64,000 nucleotides of DNA from Flagellimonas marinaquae (GCF_003992675.1 NZ_RZMZ01000015.1:496001-560000), one strand, 5' to 3'; counted from the first letter of the stretch, positions 1 to 12,130 are shown. Notes: generated by a model from the letters alone, not told the origin. Program-made: numbers and translations.

Positions 1-2
1 CA

Positions 3-593
3 AGTTTTGGTTCTTACACTGTAATGAAAAAAGGGGATGTTGAAGTTCCCGACTCATTAAAAGTAACGACCAATTTGGAATTTTTTGCACCGCAAGATTC
101 CATCACACTTCTTGACGAGGACGAGGTAACCCCTCCTTTTCTGGGTAAAGCTTTTAATGGCTTTAAGGAAGCACTAGCTTTTAAAGAATCCCAGGGCAAA
201 TATCATAGCGTAAACACATTGGGTTATTTGGGAAAATACCAGTTTGGTAGCAGCACCCTGAATTTGATGGGAGTTTATGATATGGATGAGTTCCTGGGCA
301 ACGCAGAGCTTCAGGAAAGGGCTTTTGCCGCCAATATTGCCCGTAACAAATGGATTTTGAGACGAGATATTAAACGCTTTAATGGAAAAACCATTGGTGG
401 TATCAAGGTCACGGAATCTGGGATTTTGGCAGCGGCTCATTTGGCCGGGGCAGGCAACGTCAAAAAGTATCTACGATCGTATGGACAGAATGATGTAACT
501 GATGCTTACGGAAGTAGTATCTCGTATTATTTGAAGAAATTTGCAGGATACGATATTTCCAACATCAAGCAACAGAAAAATGCCAAAGTATAA
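3..593 (+). CDS. Lysozyme-like (LysM-annotated family) secreted protein, 5' end outside window
   Basis: The reading frame is open to the left edge of the window, so the ATG at 24 is probably internal and the N terminus (likely a signal peptide) is missing. The visible part has a lytic-transglycosylase/lysozyme look: an ALAFKES segment with the Glu-Ser pair typical of SLT-like folds near residue 54, then YLGKYQFG, and a long conserved stretch with RNKWILRRDIKRF, ILAAAHLAGAG and a C-terminal FAGYD block. Flavobacterial proteins of this kind are often labelled peptidoglycan-binding LysM proteins, although no LysM repeat is visible here. A role in cell-wall turnover in the periplasm is inference. 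It stands alone and is followed by a hairpin terminator. Confidence 0.7.
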   Translation, partial: SFGSYTVMKKGDVEVPDSLKVTTNLEFFAPQDSITLLDEDEVTPPFLGKAFNGFKEALAFKESQGKYHSVNTLGYLGKYQFGSSTLNLMGVYDMDEFLGNAELQERAFAANIARNKWILRRDIKRFNGKTIGGIKVTESGILAAAHLAGAGNVKKYLRSYGQNDVTDAYGSSISYYLKKFAGYDISNIKQQKNAKV

Positions 594-616
594 TCGGCAA
601 TGTAAAACAACTAAAG

Positions 617-643
617 AGGCCTCGAAATTCGGGGCCTTTTTTT
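617..643 (+). terminator. Rho-independent terminator of the lysozyme-like gene
   Basis: An 8-bp stem (AGGCCTCG at 617-624, CGGGGCCT at 630-637, one G-T pair) with a 5-base loop is followed by seven T. The T tract runs into the stop codon of the converging methyltransferase gene. On the minus strand the sequence after the stem is not T-rich, so the terminator acts mainly on the plus strand. Confidence 0.85.
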
Positions 644-1370
644 ATGCCTGAATAATATAGATGGTGGGTCTTTTGTCCAAATCCAGCTCTATTTCGCTCC
701 ACTCGTGCACACTCTTGGTAGAAATGAACTCTTTAGGCAGTGTAATATCTGAAGCAATGCACAACCGTGTCGATTTTTGTAAAGTACGCAAAAGCTCCTT
801 GAGCAATTTGTTGTTGCGGTAAGGGGTTTCCATAAAAATTTGGGATTGCCCTTGGTCACGGGACACACGTTCCAAATTTTTCACCATTTTTTTACGTTCG
901 GTGTTGTCGATGGGCAAATACCCATTAAAAGCAAAGTTCTGACCGTTCATGCCGCTGCTCATCATCGCCATTAAAATGGACGAAGGACCCACTAAGGGTA
1001 CTACCTTAATTCGTCTTTCATGGGCTATCCGAATCACATCGGCACCAGGATCGGCTATGCCAGGGCATCCAGCTTCTGAAATGATGCCCACATCAAATCC
1101 ATGGATGCAAGGGTCTAGGAACGAGGGAATCTCTTCGGGATTGGTGTACTTGTTCAACGATTGCAGGTGAAGCTCTGGTTGGGATTTACTCGGACTTACA
1201 CGCTTGATGAAACGTCTGGCCGTCTTTTCGTTCTCCACAATATAATGGTCAATCCGCTCGATGGTTCCCTTGACCGATATGGGCAACACCTCCAAAGGGG
1301 CATTATCGCCCAAGGTTGTGGGTATCAAATAGACTTTGCCCATGACCAAACCTGGTTTTTCTGCTTCCAT
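642..1370 (-). CDS. SAM-dependent tetrapyrrole-methylase-fold methyltransferase (RsmI-like)
   Basis: The protein belongs to the SAM-dependent methyltransferase fold shared by RsmI, which 2'-O-methylates C1402 of 16S rRNA. Recognisable blocks are VYLIPTTLGD at the N terminus, ISEAGCPGIADPGADVIR in the middle and VPLVGPSSILMAMMSSGMNG after it, with ETPYRNNKLL towards the C terminus. At 242 residues it is about the size of the methylase domain alone and lacks the C-terminal extension of E. coli RsmI. The ATG ten codons in (MGKVYLIP) is an alternative start. It lies 4 bases after the tyrosine phosphatase gene on the same strand, so the two are probably co-transcribed. The family is clear; the exact substrate is inferred. 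Confidence 0.85.
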   Translation of the reverse strand: MEAEKPGLVMGKVYLIPTTLGDNAPLEVLPISVKGTIERIDHYIVENEKTARRFIKRVSPSKSQPELHLQSLNKYTNPEEIPSFLDPCIHGFDVGIISEAGCPGIADPGADVIRIAHERRIKVVPLVGPSSILMAMMSSGMNGQNFAFNGYLPIDNTERKKMVKNLERVSRDQGQSQIFMETPYRNNKLLKELLRTLQKSTRLCIASDITLPKEFISTKSVHEWSEIELDLDKRPTIYIIQA

Positions 1371-1374
1371 AGGT

Positions 1375-1827
1375 TTAATTTAGTTTTTTCGCAATTGCCT
1401 CACAAGCTTGATCGACCATTTGGTAGACATTTTCAAAGCCATCATCGCCGCCATAGTAGGGGTCGGGCACTTCTTGCAAACCCAAATCCACCTCGCTCAG
1501 CAAGAGTTTTACCTTTTGGGCTTCTTGCGCATTGTTGGCTAAGTTGGCCACATCCGAGAAATTGCTTCGGTCCATCACATAAATAAGGTCGAATTCCAAA
1601 AAATCCAATCTGGAAAACTTTCTACAACGTTGATTGCTGATGTCCAAACCATATTTTCGGGCAACAGCAATGGAGCGTTTATCTGGGGGATTGCCAATAT
1701 GGTACCCTGCTGTTCCTGCAGAATCCACAACTACTTTGTCCGAATCCACCTTGGAACGTAAAATACCTTCAGCCAATGGTGACCTGCAAATGTTTCCTAA
1801 GCAGACCATCAAGACTTTGGTTTTCAT
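1375..1827 (-). CDS. Low-molecular-weight protein-tyrosine phosphatase
   Basis: The N terminus carries the CX5R phosphatase loop (CLGNICRS, Cys9 to Arg15), followed by PLAEG, and the general-acid aspartate is in VPDPYYGG near residue 121. The length of 150 residues is normal for the family. It is a cytosolic enzyme that removes phosphate from protein tyrosines; in bacteria its relatives often act with tyrosine kinases of exopolysaccharide export, but no such kinase is in this window. It sits between dnaA and the RsmI-like gene, all leftward, with short gaps (20 and 4 bases). Confidence 0.93.
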   Translation of the reverse strand: MKTKVLMVCLGNICRSPLAEGILRSKVDSDKVVVDSAGTAGYHIGNPPDKRSIAVARKYGLDISNQRCRKFSRLDFLEFDLIYVMDRSNFSDVANLANNAQEAQKVKLLLSEVDLGLQEVPDPYYGGDDGFENVYQMVDQACEAIAKKLN

Positions 1828-1847
1828 AAACTAGGGTTGTAAAAATT

Positions 1848-3272
1848 CTAGGAGAACTTTTTGTTCAAATCGTCGATGTACTTTCTGAACTGTTTGTCGG
1901 TTTCGGCAAGATTGTCCACCGTTTTGCAGGCGTGGAGCACGGTGGCATGGTCACGCTTCCCGATTTGGGAGCCAATACTGGCCAGTGAGGCTTTGGTAAA
2001 CTTTTTGGCGAAGAACATGGCCAATTGTCTGGCCTGTACTATATGACGCTTTCGGGTTTTGGACTGCAGCGTCTCCACATCCATTTCAAAGTAATCGGAA
2101 ACCACTTTTTGGATATAGTCGATGGACACTTCACGTTTGGTATTCTTTACGAATTTCTCTACCACTTGTTGTGCCAATTCCAAAGTCACCTCGCGCTTGT
2201 TAAAAGAGGATTGGGCGATCAAGGAAATGATGGCTCCCTCAAGCTCACGGATATTGGTCTTGATGTTTTTGGCCACGTGATCGATGATATCGTCCGGCAT
2301 TTCCACACCATCCCTGTATAATTTGTTCTTCAGGATAGATACCCGGGTCTCATAATCCGGGCTTTGCAATTCTGCCGATAACCCCCATTTGAAACGGGAC
2401 AACAAACGCTGTTCTATGTCCTGCATGTCCACAGGTGCCTTGTCCGATGTCAAAATGACCTGTTTGCCATTTTGGTGCAAGTGATTGAAAATATGAAAGA
2501 ACACATCTTGGGTTCCTGATTTACCGGACAGAAATTGTACATCATCGATGATAAGTACATCAATCAACTGGTAAAAATGGATAAAATCGTTTCGAGTGTT
2601 CTTTTTTACAGACTCTATATATTGTTGGGTGAATTTCTCCGCCGAAATATAGAGTACTGTCTTTTCTGGGTATTTATCCTTGATTTCCACCCCAATGGCA
2701 TGCGCCAAGTGGGTCTTTCCCAAACCTACGCCACCAAAAACCAATAAAGGGTTAAAGGATGTTCCTCCAGGTTTATTGGCCACGGCCATACCTGCCGACC
2801 GTGCCAAGCGATTGGAATCACCTTCCAGGAAATTGTCAAAATTGTAGTTGGGATTTAATTGGGACTCTATTTTAATGTTTCGAATCCCTGGTATCACAAA
2901 TGGATTTTTAAGCTCTGGACTTTTCGAGGTAATCGGTACGTCCAATTCCTGGGGTCCCACTGCGGTACGGTTGGAACTCGGAATTTGTTCCGTAAAAGGT
3001 TCCTTGTTGCCGTACTTGTTTTCCATTTTTATAACGTAGATAAGCTTTGCGTTGGACCCCAATTCACGGGTGAGGGCCACTTTCAACAGCTTTACATAAT
3101 GTTCTTCGAGCCATTCGTAGAAAAACTTACTGGGTACTTGAATACTGAGCGCCTTATCGGTCAGCTTCATCGGTTTGATAGGCTCAAACCATGTTTTGAA
3201 TGCCTGCGGTTGGATGTTATCTTGGATAAAAGCCAAACAGTTGTTCCATACGGAATTAGCAGTAGCACTCAT
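1848..3272 (-). CDS. dnaA: Chromosomal replication initiator DnaA
   Basis: DnaA binds oriC and opens the duplex to load the replicative helicase. All four domains can be followed: N-terminal domain I (about 1-80), a variable linker (about 85-140), the AAA+ domain with Walker A GGVGLGKTH at 180-188 and Walker B VLIIDDVQF, and the C-terminal DNA-binding domain with RKRHIVQARQLAMFF and the signature DHATVLHACKTV. The length of 474 is usual. The ATG at 3272 gives the conserved start of domain I. The thioesterase gene diverges upstream. The 200-base gap to it is AT-rich but shows no clear DnaA boxes. Confidence 0.98.
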   Translation of the reverse strand: MSATANSVWNNCLAFIQDNIQPQAFKTWFEPIKPMKLTDKALSIQVPSKFFYEWLEEHYVKLLKVALTRELGSNAKLIYVIKMENKYGNKEPFTEQIPSSNRTAVGPQELDVPITSKSPELKNPFVIPGIRNIKIESQLNPNYNFDNFLEGDSNRLARSAGMAVANKPGGTSFNPLLVFGGVGLGKTHLAHAIGVEIKDKYPEKTVLYISAEKFTQQYIESVKKNTRNDFIHFYQLIDVLIIDDVQFLSGKSGTQDVFFHIFNHLHQNGKQVILTSDKAPVDMQDIEQRLLSRFKWGLSAELQSPDYETRVSILKNKLYRDGVEMPDDIIDHVAKNIKTNIRELEGAIISLIAQSSFNKREVTLELAQQVVEKFVKNTKREVSIDYIQKVVSDYFEMDVETLQSKTRKRHIVQARQLAMFFAKKFTKASLASIGSQIGKRDHATVLHACKTVDNLAETDKQFRKYIDDLNKKFS

Positions 3273-3474
3273 AGAAGTTTTTCCTTGTTTTAATGGTTAG
3301 CTTTAATACTTAAGAGCAAGCACCTAAAGGATTGCAAGATGCTCATTGGATGCGACAAATATGTGAACAAATCTTTTAAAAAAAAAATCAAATTGTCATT
3401 GAATGTATTGTTTTTTTTTCGCATGTTACCCTCAAAATAAGCAAGCCTCTAAATATATAATTTTTAAGCTAAAA

Positions 3475-3873
3475 ATGGGTCTAAATTCATATTCTTTTCG
3501 GGTTCGATATGCGGAAACCGACCAAATGGGGGTTGTTTATCATGGTAACTACGCACAGTATTTTGAACTGGGCCGAGTAGAGTGGTTAAGAGCCATGGGA
3601 ATCACTTACAAAAGCATGGAAGATAACGGTATTATGTTGCCCGTAATTTCTTTACATATTGACTACAAGAAATCTGCGCTCTACGATGACCTATTAACGG
3701 TGCGAACCCAACTTAATTCCAAGCCCCTGGTGAAAATAGCATTCGATTATGAGCTTGTGAACGAGGCAGGGGAATTATTGGCCACTGCTCATACAGTTTT
3801 GGCCTTTATGGATAAAAACACGGGCAGGCCCGTTAAATGTCCTGATTATATTCTTGAAAAGTTGGAGGATTGA
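3475..3873 (+). CDS. Acyl-CoA thioesterase, hotdog fold (YbgC/4HBT family)
   Basis: This 132-residue protein is a single hotdog domain that hydrolyses acyl-CoA thioesters. The family motif with the catalytic aspartate is present near the N terminus (RYAETDQMGVVYHGNYAQYF), as are FELGRVEWLR and a late VLAFMDKNTGRP block. The open frame extends 24 codons upstream through low-complexity sequence, but the ATG at 3475 gives the usual family N terminus (MGLNSYSFRVRYAETD). It is divergent from dnaA, an arrangement common in Flavobacteriaceae. The physiological substrate cannot be told from sequence. Confidence 0.9.
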   Translation: MGLNSYSFRVRYAETDQMGVVYHGNYAQYFELGRVEWLRAMGITYKSMEDNGIMLPVISLHIDYKKSALYDDLLTVRTQLNSKPLVKIAFDYELVNEAGELLATAHTVLAFMDKNTGRPVKCPDYILEKLED

Positions 3874-3955
3874 TTTTTTTTGGAGACAGGAGACTTTTTC
3901 TTATATCTTTTAAAGAAGCGATTCTGAATCTAACAGCGGAGCGATCTTGAATCAA

Positions 3956-4570
3956 TCAAACCAGCATTTGTACACTTACCCCATGCATTTCATCGAAAAC
4001 TTGTAACGTTTCCTCTGATTCGCTCAAACGAACAGAAACCGTAAGCTCACAATCCAGCTCCATTTTTTGTGATACAATATCCAAATCTTTCTGTTTAATG
4101 GTACGCATTACTAGATCCATTACAGGATATCCAAATTGTAAGCGCAATTGCACTTTTACGGTCCTTTTCACGATTTGGGCACTTTCCAAAGCCATTTGCG
4201 CTGCGGTTTTGTAGGCTTGTATCAACCCACCGACCCCAAGTTTGGTGCCGCCGAAAATCCGGGTTACAGTAATCAATACGTTGGTGACGTTAAAGGATTG
4301 GATTTGCCCATAAATGGGCATTCCCGCTGAATTGTTGGGTTCACCATCATCATTGGCCCTATAATTAGGATGGTCTATCCCCAATTGCCAAGCATAGCAA
4401 ACGTGATTTGCTGTATGGTGTTTCTTGCGAAGTTCCTCAACAATCGGCTTAACGTCCTCCTCCGAAGCAATGGGATAAACCGCAGCATAGAATTTGCTCT
4501 TTCGGTCCTTATATAATATCTCAGGGGAAGGTTGGGTAACGGTCTTGTAAACATCCTCTTTTTTCTCCAT
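3956..4570 (-). CDS. YigZ/IMPACT family protein
   Basis: The protein matches the YigZ/IMPACT family: an N-terminal domain with KSKFYAAVYPI, KKHHTANHVCYAW, NDDGEPNNSAGMPI and GGTKLGVGGLIQAYK (about residues 25-130), and a smaller C-terminal domain. Eukaryotic IMPACT regulates the Gcn2 kinase; the bacterial role is not established. The open frame begins 18 codons earlier inside the transporter gene, but the ATG at 4570 overlaps that gene's TGA by one base (TGATG), a typical coupled start. It is the last gene of a leftward run ribD, HAD phosphatase, EamA transporter, yigZ-like. Confidence 0.9.
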   Translation of the reverse strand: MEKKEDVYKTVTQPSPEILYKDRKSKFYAAVYPIASEEDVKPIVEELRKKHHTANHVCYAWQLGIDHPNYRANDDGEPNNSAGMPIYGQIQSFNVTNVLITVTRIFGGTKLGVGGLIQAYKTAAQMALESAQIVKRTVKVQLRLQFGYPVMDLVMRTIKQKDLDIVSQKMELDCELTVSVRLSESEETLQVFDEMHGVSVQMLV

Positions 4571-5433
4571 CAGAACAAAGCTACCAATATTATGCTCATA
4601 ATGGCCAAGGCCACGCCACTCCAATTTTTCATACTTAGTCTTTCCTTAAAAAGCAAAATACCAAATAGGGTGGAGCACATTACAATAGCAACATTGTTTA
4701 AGGTGAAAATGGCCGCGCTGCTCAGTATGTCGGCTCGCAGGGCGCGAATCAAAAAATAGATGGAGAAATAATTGGGTATGCCCAGCGCAATACCGCCCAC
4801 TAGATTTTTAAGGTTCATTTTCAACGGGGTCTTTGCCGATTTTATCCCAATAAACAGGAATCCCGTTAAAGCGGCAAAACCAAAGATCATGGAGGAGAAA
4901 ACAGGAATCTCTTGGTCGGTCAAATGGATTTCTTCAAAATATTGAATGCTGGTATCGATGATTCCCGACCCTAAAAACACCAAAAGTGGTAGCACAAGAG
5001 CTTTACGTTCGATTCGGATATGTTTTTCCTTAATTGAAGCCAAATACACAGCGACTAGCGCAAGTGCAATCCCAATAATTTGAAATGCGCTCAATCGTTC
5101 GCCGTACAAGAGCATCCCCATCACCACCGGAATGGCCAACGACATTTTGGTGGCCACTGATGCCACGGAAACACCTGAGACCTGTGCCGTTCGGGCCATC
5201 AAGTTGAAGATGACAATGAAGAGAACTCCCAATACTATAGGACCGATAAGCCACGATTTATTGGTAAGGTCACTTACGCCAACAGGGCCATCATATAGAA
5301 AAAAACCTACGGTACAGGCCACTACATAATTGGTAATAATGGCATACAGCGTTTGGATTTTGTAAACGTCGAACAGTTTAAAGACCACAAAAATCAGGGT
5401 GGAGCTGAGCACGCTCAGAATCAGGTATATCAT
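4570..5433 (-). CDS. EamA/DMT-family membrane transporter
   Basis: The 287-residue protein is almost entirely hydrophobic and fits ten transmembrane helices arranged as two EamA repeats of five, the layout of drug/metabolite transporters. It starts directly in a membrane segment (MIYLILSVLSSTLIFVVFKL) and the second repeat begins near residue 145. The substrate is not predictable. It starts immediately after the stop codon of the HAD phosphatase gene and its own stop overlaps the next start, so translation is probably coupled along the run. Confidence 0.88.
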   Translation of the reverse strand: MIYLILSVLSSTLIFVVFKLFDVYKIQTLYAIITNYVVACTVGFFLYDGPVGVSDLTNKSWLIGPIVLGVLFIVIFNLMARTAQVSGVSVASVATKMSLAIPVVMGMLLYGERLSAFQIIGIALALVAVYLASIKEKHIRIERKALVLPLLVFLGSGIIDTSIQYFEEIHLTDQEIPVFSSMIFGFAALTGFLFIGIKSAKTPLKMNLKNLVGGIALGIPNYFSIYFLIRALRADILSSAAIFTLNNVAIVMCSTLFGILLFKERLSMKNWSGVALAIMSIILVALF

Positions 5434-6036
5434 TTACAATTTTGATTTTAGTTGTGTGATGTCCTCTTTGCCCACCTGCAAGTTCCAGACATTGATTCCC
5501 AATTCCGCTGCAGCATCGGTATTTTCTTTCACGTCATCCACAAAAAAGGTCTCATGGGGCAAGAGTTCGTTTTCTTGCAGGACAAAGTCAAAAATCTCGG
5601 CATCCGGTTTACGCATCCCTATTTCATAGCTTAGGTAAAATACATCAAACGCATTTTGAAACCTAAGGAAACGCTCCATTCCCATCCGGGCCTTTACACG
5701 TTCCATATGCAGGTCGTTGGTATTGCTCAACAAAATCATTTTATATTGATTTTCCATTGCCAGTTGTTCAATAAACTCCAGTCGGTGTTCCGGAAAATCC
5801 AAAAGAATTGAATTCCAAGCTTCGATAAGATAATCTTGATTTGCGTTGGGAAAATACGAAGCGACCTCGTCCAAAAAATCCGAAGAGCTCAAAAAACCTT
5901 TCTCGTAGTCTTGGAACAATACTTCCAGCGCTGGTGTAATCTCGGTGAACCCATGTTGTACCATGGCTTTGGCCGTTGCCGGTTTGTCCAGGTTGATGAG
6001 CACATCGCCAAAATCGAGGATAATATTTTTAATCAT
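5434..6036 (-). CDS. HAD-superfamily phosphatase (subfamily IA)
   Basis: HAD motif I is present at the N terminus as DFGDVLINLD with its nucleophile Asp, motif II is LLSNTND near residue 103, and motif IV is the acidic FFVDDVKENTDAA. An alpha-helical cap lies between motifs I and II, so this is subfamily IA, close to YihX-type sugar-phosphate phosphatases. Its cytosolic substrate is unknown. The start overlaps the end of ribD by 8 bases. Since ribD needs a phosphatase to convert its product to the dephosphorylated pyrimidine, this neighbour is a candidate, but that link rests on position only. Confidence 0.88.
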   Translation of the reverse strand: MIKNIILDFGDVLINLDKPATAKAMVQHGFTEITPALEVLFQDYEKGFLSSSDFLDEVASYFPNANQDYLIEAWNSILLDFPEHRLEFIEQLAMENQYKMILLSNTNDLHMERVKARMGMERFLRFQNAFDVFYLSYEIGMRKPDAEIFDFVLQENELLPHETFFVDDVKENTDAAAELGINVWNLQVGKEDITQLKSKL

Positions 6037-7081
6037 TGCGATAAATAGATAAGGTATCGGTCAGTATTTGTTCTTGATGCTGCAAAGTTCCTTGTAATCG
6101 TGGAGCTGGCAACCCTTTTTTAAAATCAATAATACCTTTAAATACACGGGCTTCATCCCACATGTGGGCATTAATAAAGGTTTGAAGCATTTGGGCACCA
6201 CCTTCAACAATAACACTGGTAATGTCGTGCTGATGAAGCACCTCACAAATTTGTTGGGCCAAGGACTGTGAAAAATCGATCACTTCATAATTTACGCCCT
6301 CAACATATTTTGATGCATCATCGACCGAAGTTAAAACTATTGTCTGTTCGGACTTGTCCAAAACATGATGGTCAGCATCTATTTTTAAATCCCTGTCCAG
6401 AACCACACGAACAGGGTTTTTGCCCGACCATTCGCGGGTGGTCAGCTTGGGATTGTCCTCCAATACGGTCCGGGTACCCACCAAAATAGCCTGTTCTTGG
6501 CTTCGCCATTGATGCACCAATTGCTTAGAATAGGGATTGGAAATCCAAAAAGGTTCAGGATTGCTATTTCGCAACGACTTTTCCGGTGCTAAAAAGCCAT
6601 CATTAGACTCCGCCCATTTTAGAATGATATAGGGCCGCTTTTTCTCCTGAAAGGTCAAAAATCGTTTGTGATGTTCCCTGCATTGCTCTTTCAAAATACC
6701 CACCGTGACCTTGCAGCCTGCCTCTTTCAATTTTTGGATACCCTTGCCAGCAACCTTGTCGTGCGGGTCCTGCAAGCCTATAAAAACCTCTTTGAGTCGG
6801 TATTTGGCAATCAAATCTGCACAGGGAGGAGTTTTCCCATAATGGGAGCAAGGTTCCAAGGTCACATACAATGAAGCTTCTTTCAGCAGTTCCTTGTCCG
6901 CCACCGAGTTGATGGCGTTCACCTCGGCATGGGAACCTCCATAGGGGTCGGTAAAGCCCTCTCCGATAATTGTATTTTGATGAACGATCACACATCCCAC
7001 CATGGGATTTGGAGCCGTGGTCCCAAGTCCCTTTTTGGCCAGTTCAATGCAGCGAAGGATGTATTTTTGATGTATATTCAC
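6029..7081 (-). CDS. ribD: Bifunctional riboflavin biosynthesis deaminase/reductase RibD
   Basis: RibD deaminates and then reduces the pyrimidine intermediate made from GTP in riboflavin synthesis. The N-terminal cytidine-deaminase domain shows the zinc ligands HAE (in GGSHAEVNAI) and PCSHYGKTPPCADL, preceded by GLGTTAPNPMVGCVI. The C-terminal reductase domain (from about residue 150) includes RPYIILKWAES and VIVEGGAQMLQTFI. The frame is open 45 codons further upstream, but homologues begin at the position of the GTG at 7081 (reading as MNIHQKYIL), and a promoter -7 element ends only 4 bases before it, so the GTG is the probable start and the message nearly leaderless. Confidence 0.93.
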   Translation of the reverse strand: MNIHQKYILRCIELAKKGLGTTAPNPMVGCVIVHQNTIIGEGFTDPYGGSHAEVNAINSVADKELLKEASLYVTLEPCSHYGKTPPCADLIAKYRLKEVFIGLQDPHDKVAGKGIQKLKEAGCKVTVGILKEQCREHHKRFLTFQEKKRPYIILKWAESNDGFLAPEKSLRNSNPEPFWISNPYSKQLVHQWRSQEQAILVGTRTVLEDNPKLTTREWSGKNPVRVVLDRDLKIDADHHVLDKSEQTIVLTSVDDASKYVEGVNYEVIDFSQSLAQQICEVLHQHDITSVIVEGGAQMLQTFINAHMWDEARVFKGIIDFKKGLPAPRLQGTLQHQEQILTDTLSIYRND

Positions 7082-7085
7082 CCCG

Positions 7086-7093
7086 CAAAAATA
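7086..7093 (-). promoter_or_regulatory. Promoter -7 element of ribD (TATTTTTG)
   Basis: Read on the minus strand this is TATTTTTG, a full match to the Bacteroidetes -7 consensus TAnnTTTG. It ends 4 bases before the ribD GTG, so transcription should begin at or next to the start codon. No well-placed TTG at -33 is seen. Confidence 0.5.
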
Positions 7094-7112
7094 GAACAAT
7101 AAAAACACAAAG

Positions 7113-7597
7113 ATGGGAGATATGGTCATTCGTGAAATAACCCCCGAAGACAATGCACAGGTGGCCCAAGTGATACGAAAGGTTTTTGAGGATATGGGCA
7201 TTCCCAAAGTGGGCACGGCTTATGCCGACAAAGCTTTGGATGACATGTACTCAAACTATAATGTACCCAAAGCAGCTTACTTTGTAATAGAGCATGAAGG
7301 AAGGATTATAGGCTGTGCAGGTGTGGCGAAGTTGGACAATTATGACGGAAATGTCTGTGAGCTTCAAAAAATGTATTTTTTGGAAGAAGCTAGGGGCAAA
7401 GGTCTTGGTGCAAAAATGATTGCCGCTTGTTTGGACAAGGCCAAAGAGTTTGGTTTTGAGGCATGTTACCTTGAAACGATGCCCTACATGGAAGCTGCCC
7501 AAAAACTGTACAAAAAGAACGGTTTTGACTATATCGACGCCCCAATGGGCAACACAGGGCATTATTCCTGCCCGGTATGGATGCTTAAAAAGTTGTA

Positions 7598-7598
<1 letters not shown>
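7113..7598 (+). CDS. GNAT-family N-acetyltransferase
   Basis: A single GNAT domain of 161 residues. The acetyl-CoA pyrophosphate loop is visible as EEARGKGLGAKMI (Q/RxxGxG/A type) near residue 95, preceded by the beta strand ELQKMYFL and followed by FGFEACYLET and the C-terminal AAQKLYKKNGF. The acceptor substrate is unknown. A second ATG at 7122 is preceded by GGGAG and could be the true start. The stop TAA overlaps the prmC ATG by one base, so the two are translationally coupled. It diverges from ribD. Confidence 0.92.
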
Positions 7599-10748
<3,150 letters not shown>

Positions 10749-11215
10749 GAAGTTGAGAGTCAAACCCAAATTCAAATTCAAGTTTCAAGTTTCAAGTTCA
10801 CAAAACTGCCTTCTTGGTTCTTGATTCCTGATTCTTGGCTCCCCACTGGAAAAAGTTCTCGATGCATTTTTTGTCTCTTTTTTTACAAAAACCGCCAAAA
10901 AACACTCGAACTGACAAACTTTCTCACAAAACCAACAATTTCCACTGCCTACTGAAAACTGCACACTGACTCCCAACTCCAAACTCATAACCCCTAACTT
11001 CCGACTTCGGGCTTCCGACTGCCCATCAAACCAAGTCTATTTTCTATGATCTTTTCTCTCCTGAATCTTGATTCCTATTTCTTGGTTCCTATACAGATTT
11101 CTCGACTGCCCTTCGACTCATTTCGACTTCGCTCAATGACCATCGCTCGGGATGACAGCTCGAAATGACATCCTAACTCCTAACTTCCGACTTCGGGCTT
11201 CGGACTTCCGAAAAA
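10749..11215. repeat. Gene-free spacer built of degenerate repeats
   Basis: No coding region is supported in these 467 bases. The plus strand is strikingly rich in C, T and A, with recurring short phrases: an identical 23-base segment beginning CCTAACTTCCGACTTCGG at 10993-11015 and 11179-11201, two versions of a TTGATTCCT/TTCTTGG phrase near 10815 and 11065, and CAAGTTTCAAGTT-type tandem motifs at 10770-10800. Near 11098-11170 it holds TTCTCGACTGC, shared with the palindrome at 20410-20480, and GGATGACA. It looks like nested copies of several intergenic repeat families. Confidence 0.7.
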
Positions 11216-12127
11216 CTACACCGAAATACTTACCCCTTTCGCCGAGGCTTTTTTATCTGTATCAAAAAAGAAATCGATACGGCCTACATTGATACCGTAG
11301 CAACCTACTTGGTTCACCAGCACCGAATTCCCGCTTTGGTTAATGCGTACATCGGGTTTATCCAAAAAGGTATGGGTATGCCCGCCAATGATGAGGTCGG
11401 TATGGTAAGTCTGTTGTGCCAATCGCGTATCGCAGGGTCTATTGGGTTCTTTGTAATCATAACCCAAATGGGAAAGGCAGATGATCAAATCACATTGTTC
11501 TTCCTCTTTGAGTTTTCGCTCCATATCTATGGCTATCTCATAGGGGTTCAGGTATTGGGTCTCTTTGTACAATTTTTTGGTCACCAGTCCGTCCAGTTCA
11601 ATACCAAGTCCGTACACCCCGATTTTAATCCCATCAACGTTATATATGTTGTATGGCTTCACGTAACCGTCCATTACTGTGTTGGAAAAATCGTAGTTGG
11701 CAGAAAGCAGCTCAAAGGAGGCATGTGGCATTTGTGCCAAAAGTCCGTCGATACCGTTGTCAAAGTCGTGGTTTCCAATGGTGGCGGCATCGTATTTCAG
11801 CTTGCTCATTAGCGTAAACTCCAATTCCCCACCATAAAAATTGAAATAAGGCGTACCCTGAAAAATATCCCCGGCATCAAATAAAAGCGTGTTTGGGTTT
11901 TCGTTGCGAATCTGCTCTACCAAGGTGGCCCTTCGGGCAACACCGCCCATATTGGGGTGTCTGGAGTGGGTGGCTGGAAAGGCGTCGATATGGCTGTGCA
12001 CATCGTTGGTATGCAGAATGGTAATCTGTTTTCTTCCCAACGAGGAGCAAGAACTCAAACTAAGTCCGCCCAAGCCAATCAAGGCAGAGGCCGCGGAGGT
12101 ATGGGTGATAAAATCCCTTCTTTTCAT
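11216..12127 (-). CDS. 5'-nucleotidase/metallophosphatase domain protein, exported
   Basis: The protein corresponds to the N-terminal metallophosphatase half of UshA-type 5'-nucleotidases. Metal-binding motifs are LHTNDVHSH, FDAGDIFQGTPY, ATIGNHDFD, SHLGYD and IIGGHTHTF. The N terminus has MKRRDFITHTSAASALIGLG followed by a cysteine (LSLSSC), suggesting export by the Tat route and possibly lipid attachment. The C-terminal substrate-binding half is absent and is supplied by the gene just upstream, 3 bases away. Together they would hydrolyse nucleotides or similar phosphate esters in the periplasm; the precise substrate is inferred. Confidence 0.9.
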   Translation of the reverse strand: MKRRDFITHTSAASALIGLGGLSLSSCSSLGRKQITILHTNDVHSHIDAFPATHSRHPNMGGVARRATLVEQIRNENPNTLLFDAGDIFQGTPYFNFYGGELEFTLMSKLKYDAATIGNHDFDNGIDGLLAQMPHASFELLSANYDFSNTVMDGYVKPYNIYNVDGIKIGVYGLGIELDGLVTKKLYKETQYLNPYEIAIDMERKLKEEEQCDLIICLSHLGYDYKEPNRPCDTRLAQQTYHTDLIIGGHTHTFLDKPDVRINQSGNSVLVNQVGCYGINVGRIDFFFDTDKKASAKGVSISV

Positions 12128-12130
12128 GTC

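Noticed and set aside
3273..3474. Possible origin of replication next to dnaA
   Set aside because: The spacer is AT-rich, but I find no cluster of TTATCCACA-like DnaA boxes, only one weak TGTGAACAA. The dnaA position alone is not enough in Bacteroidota.
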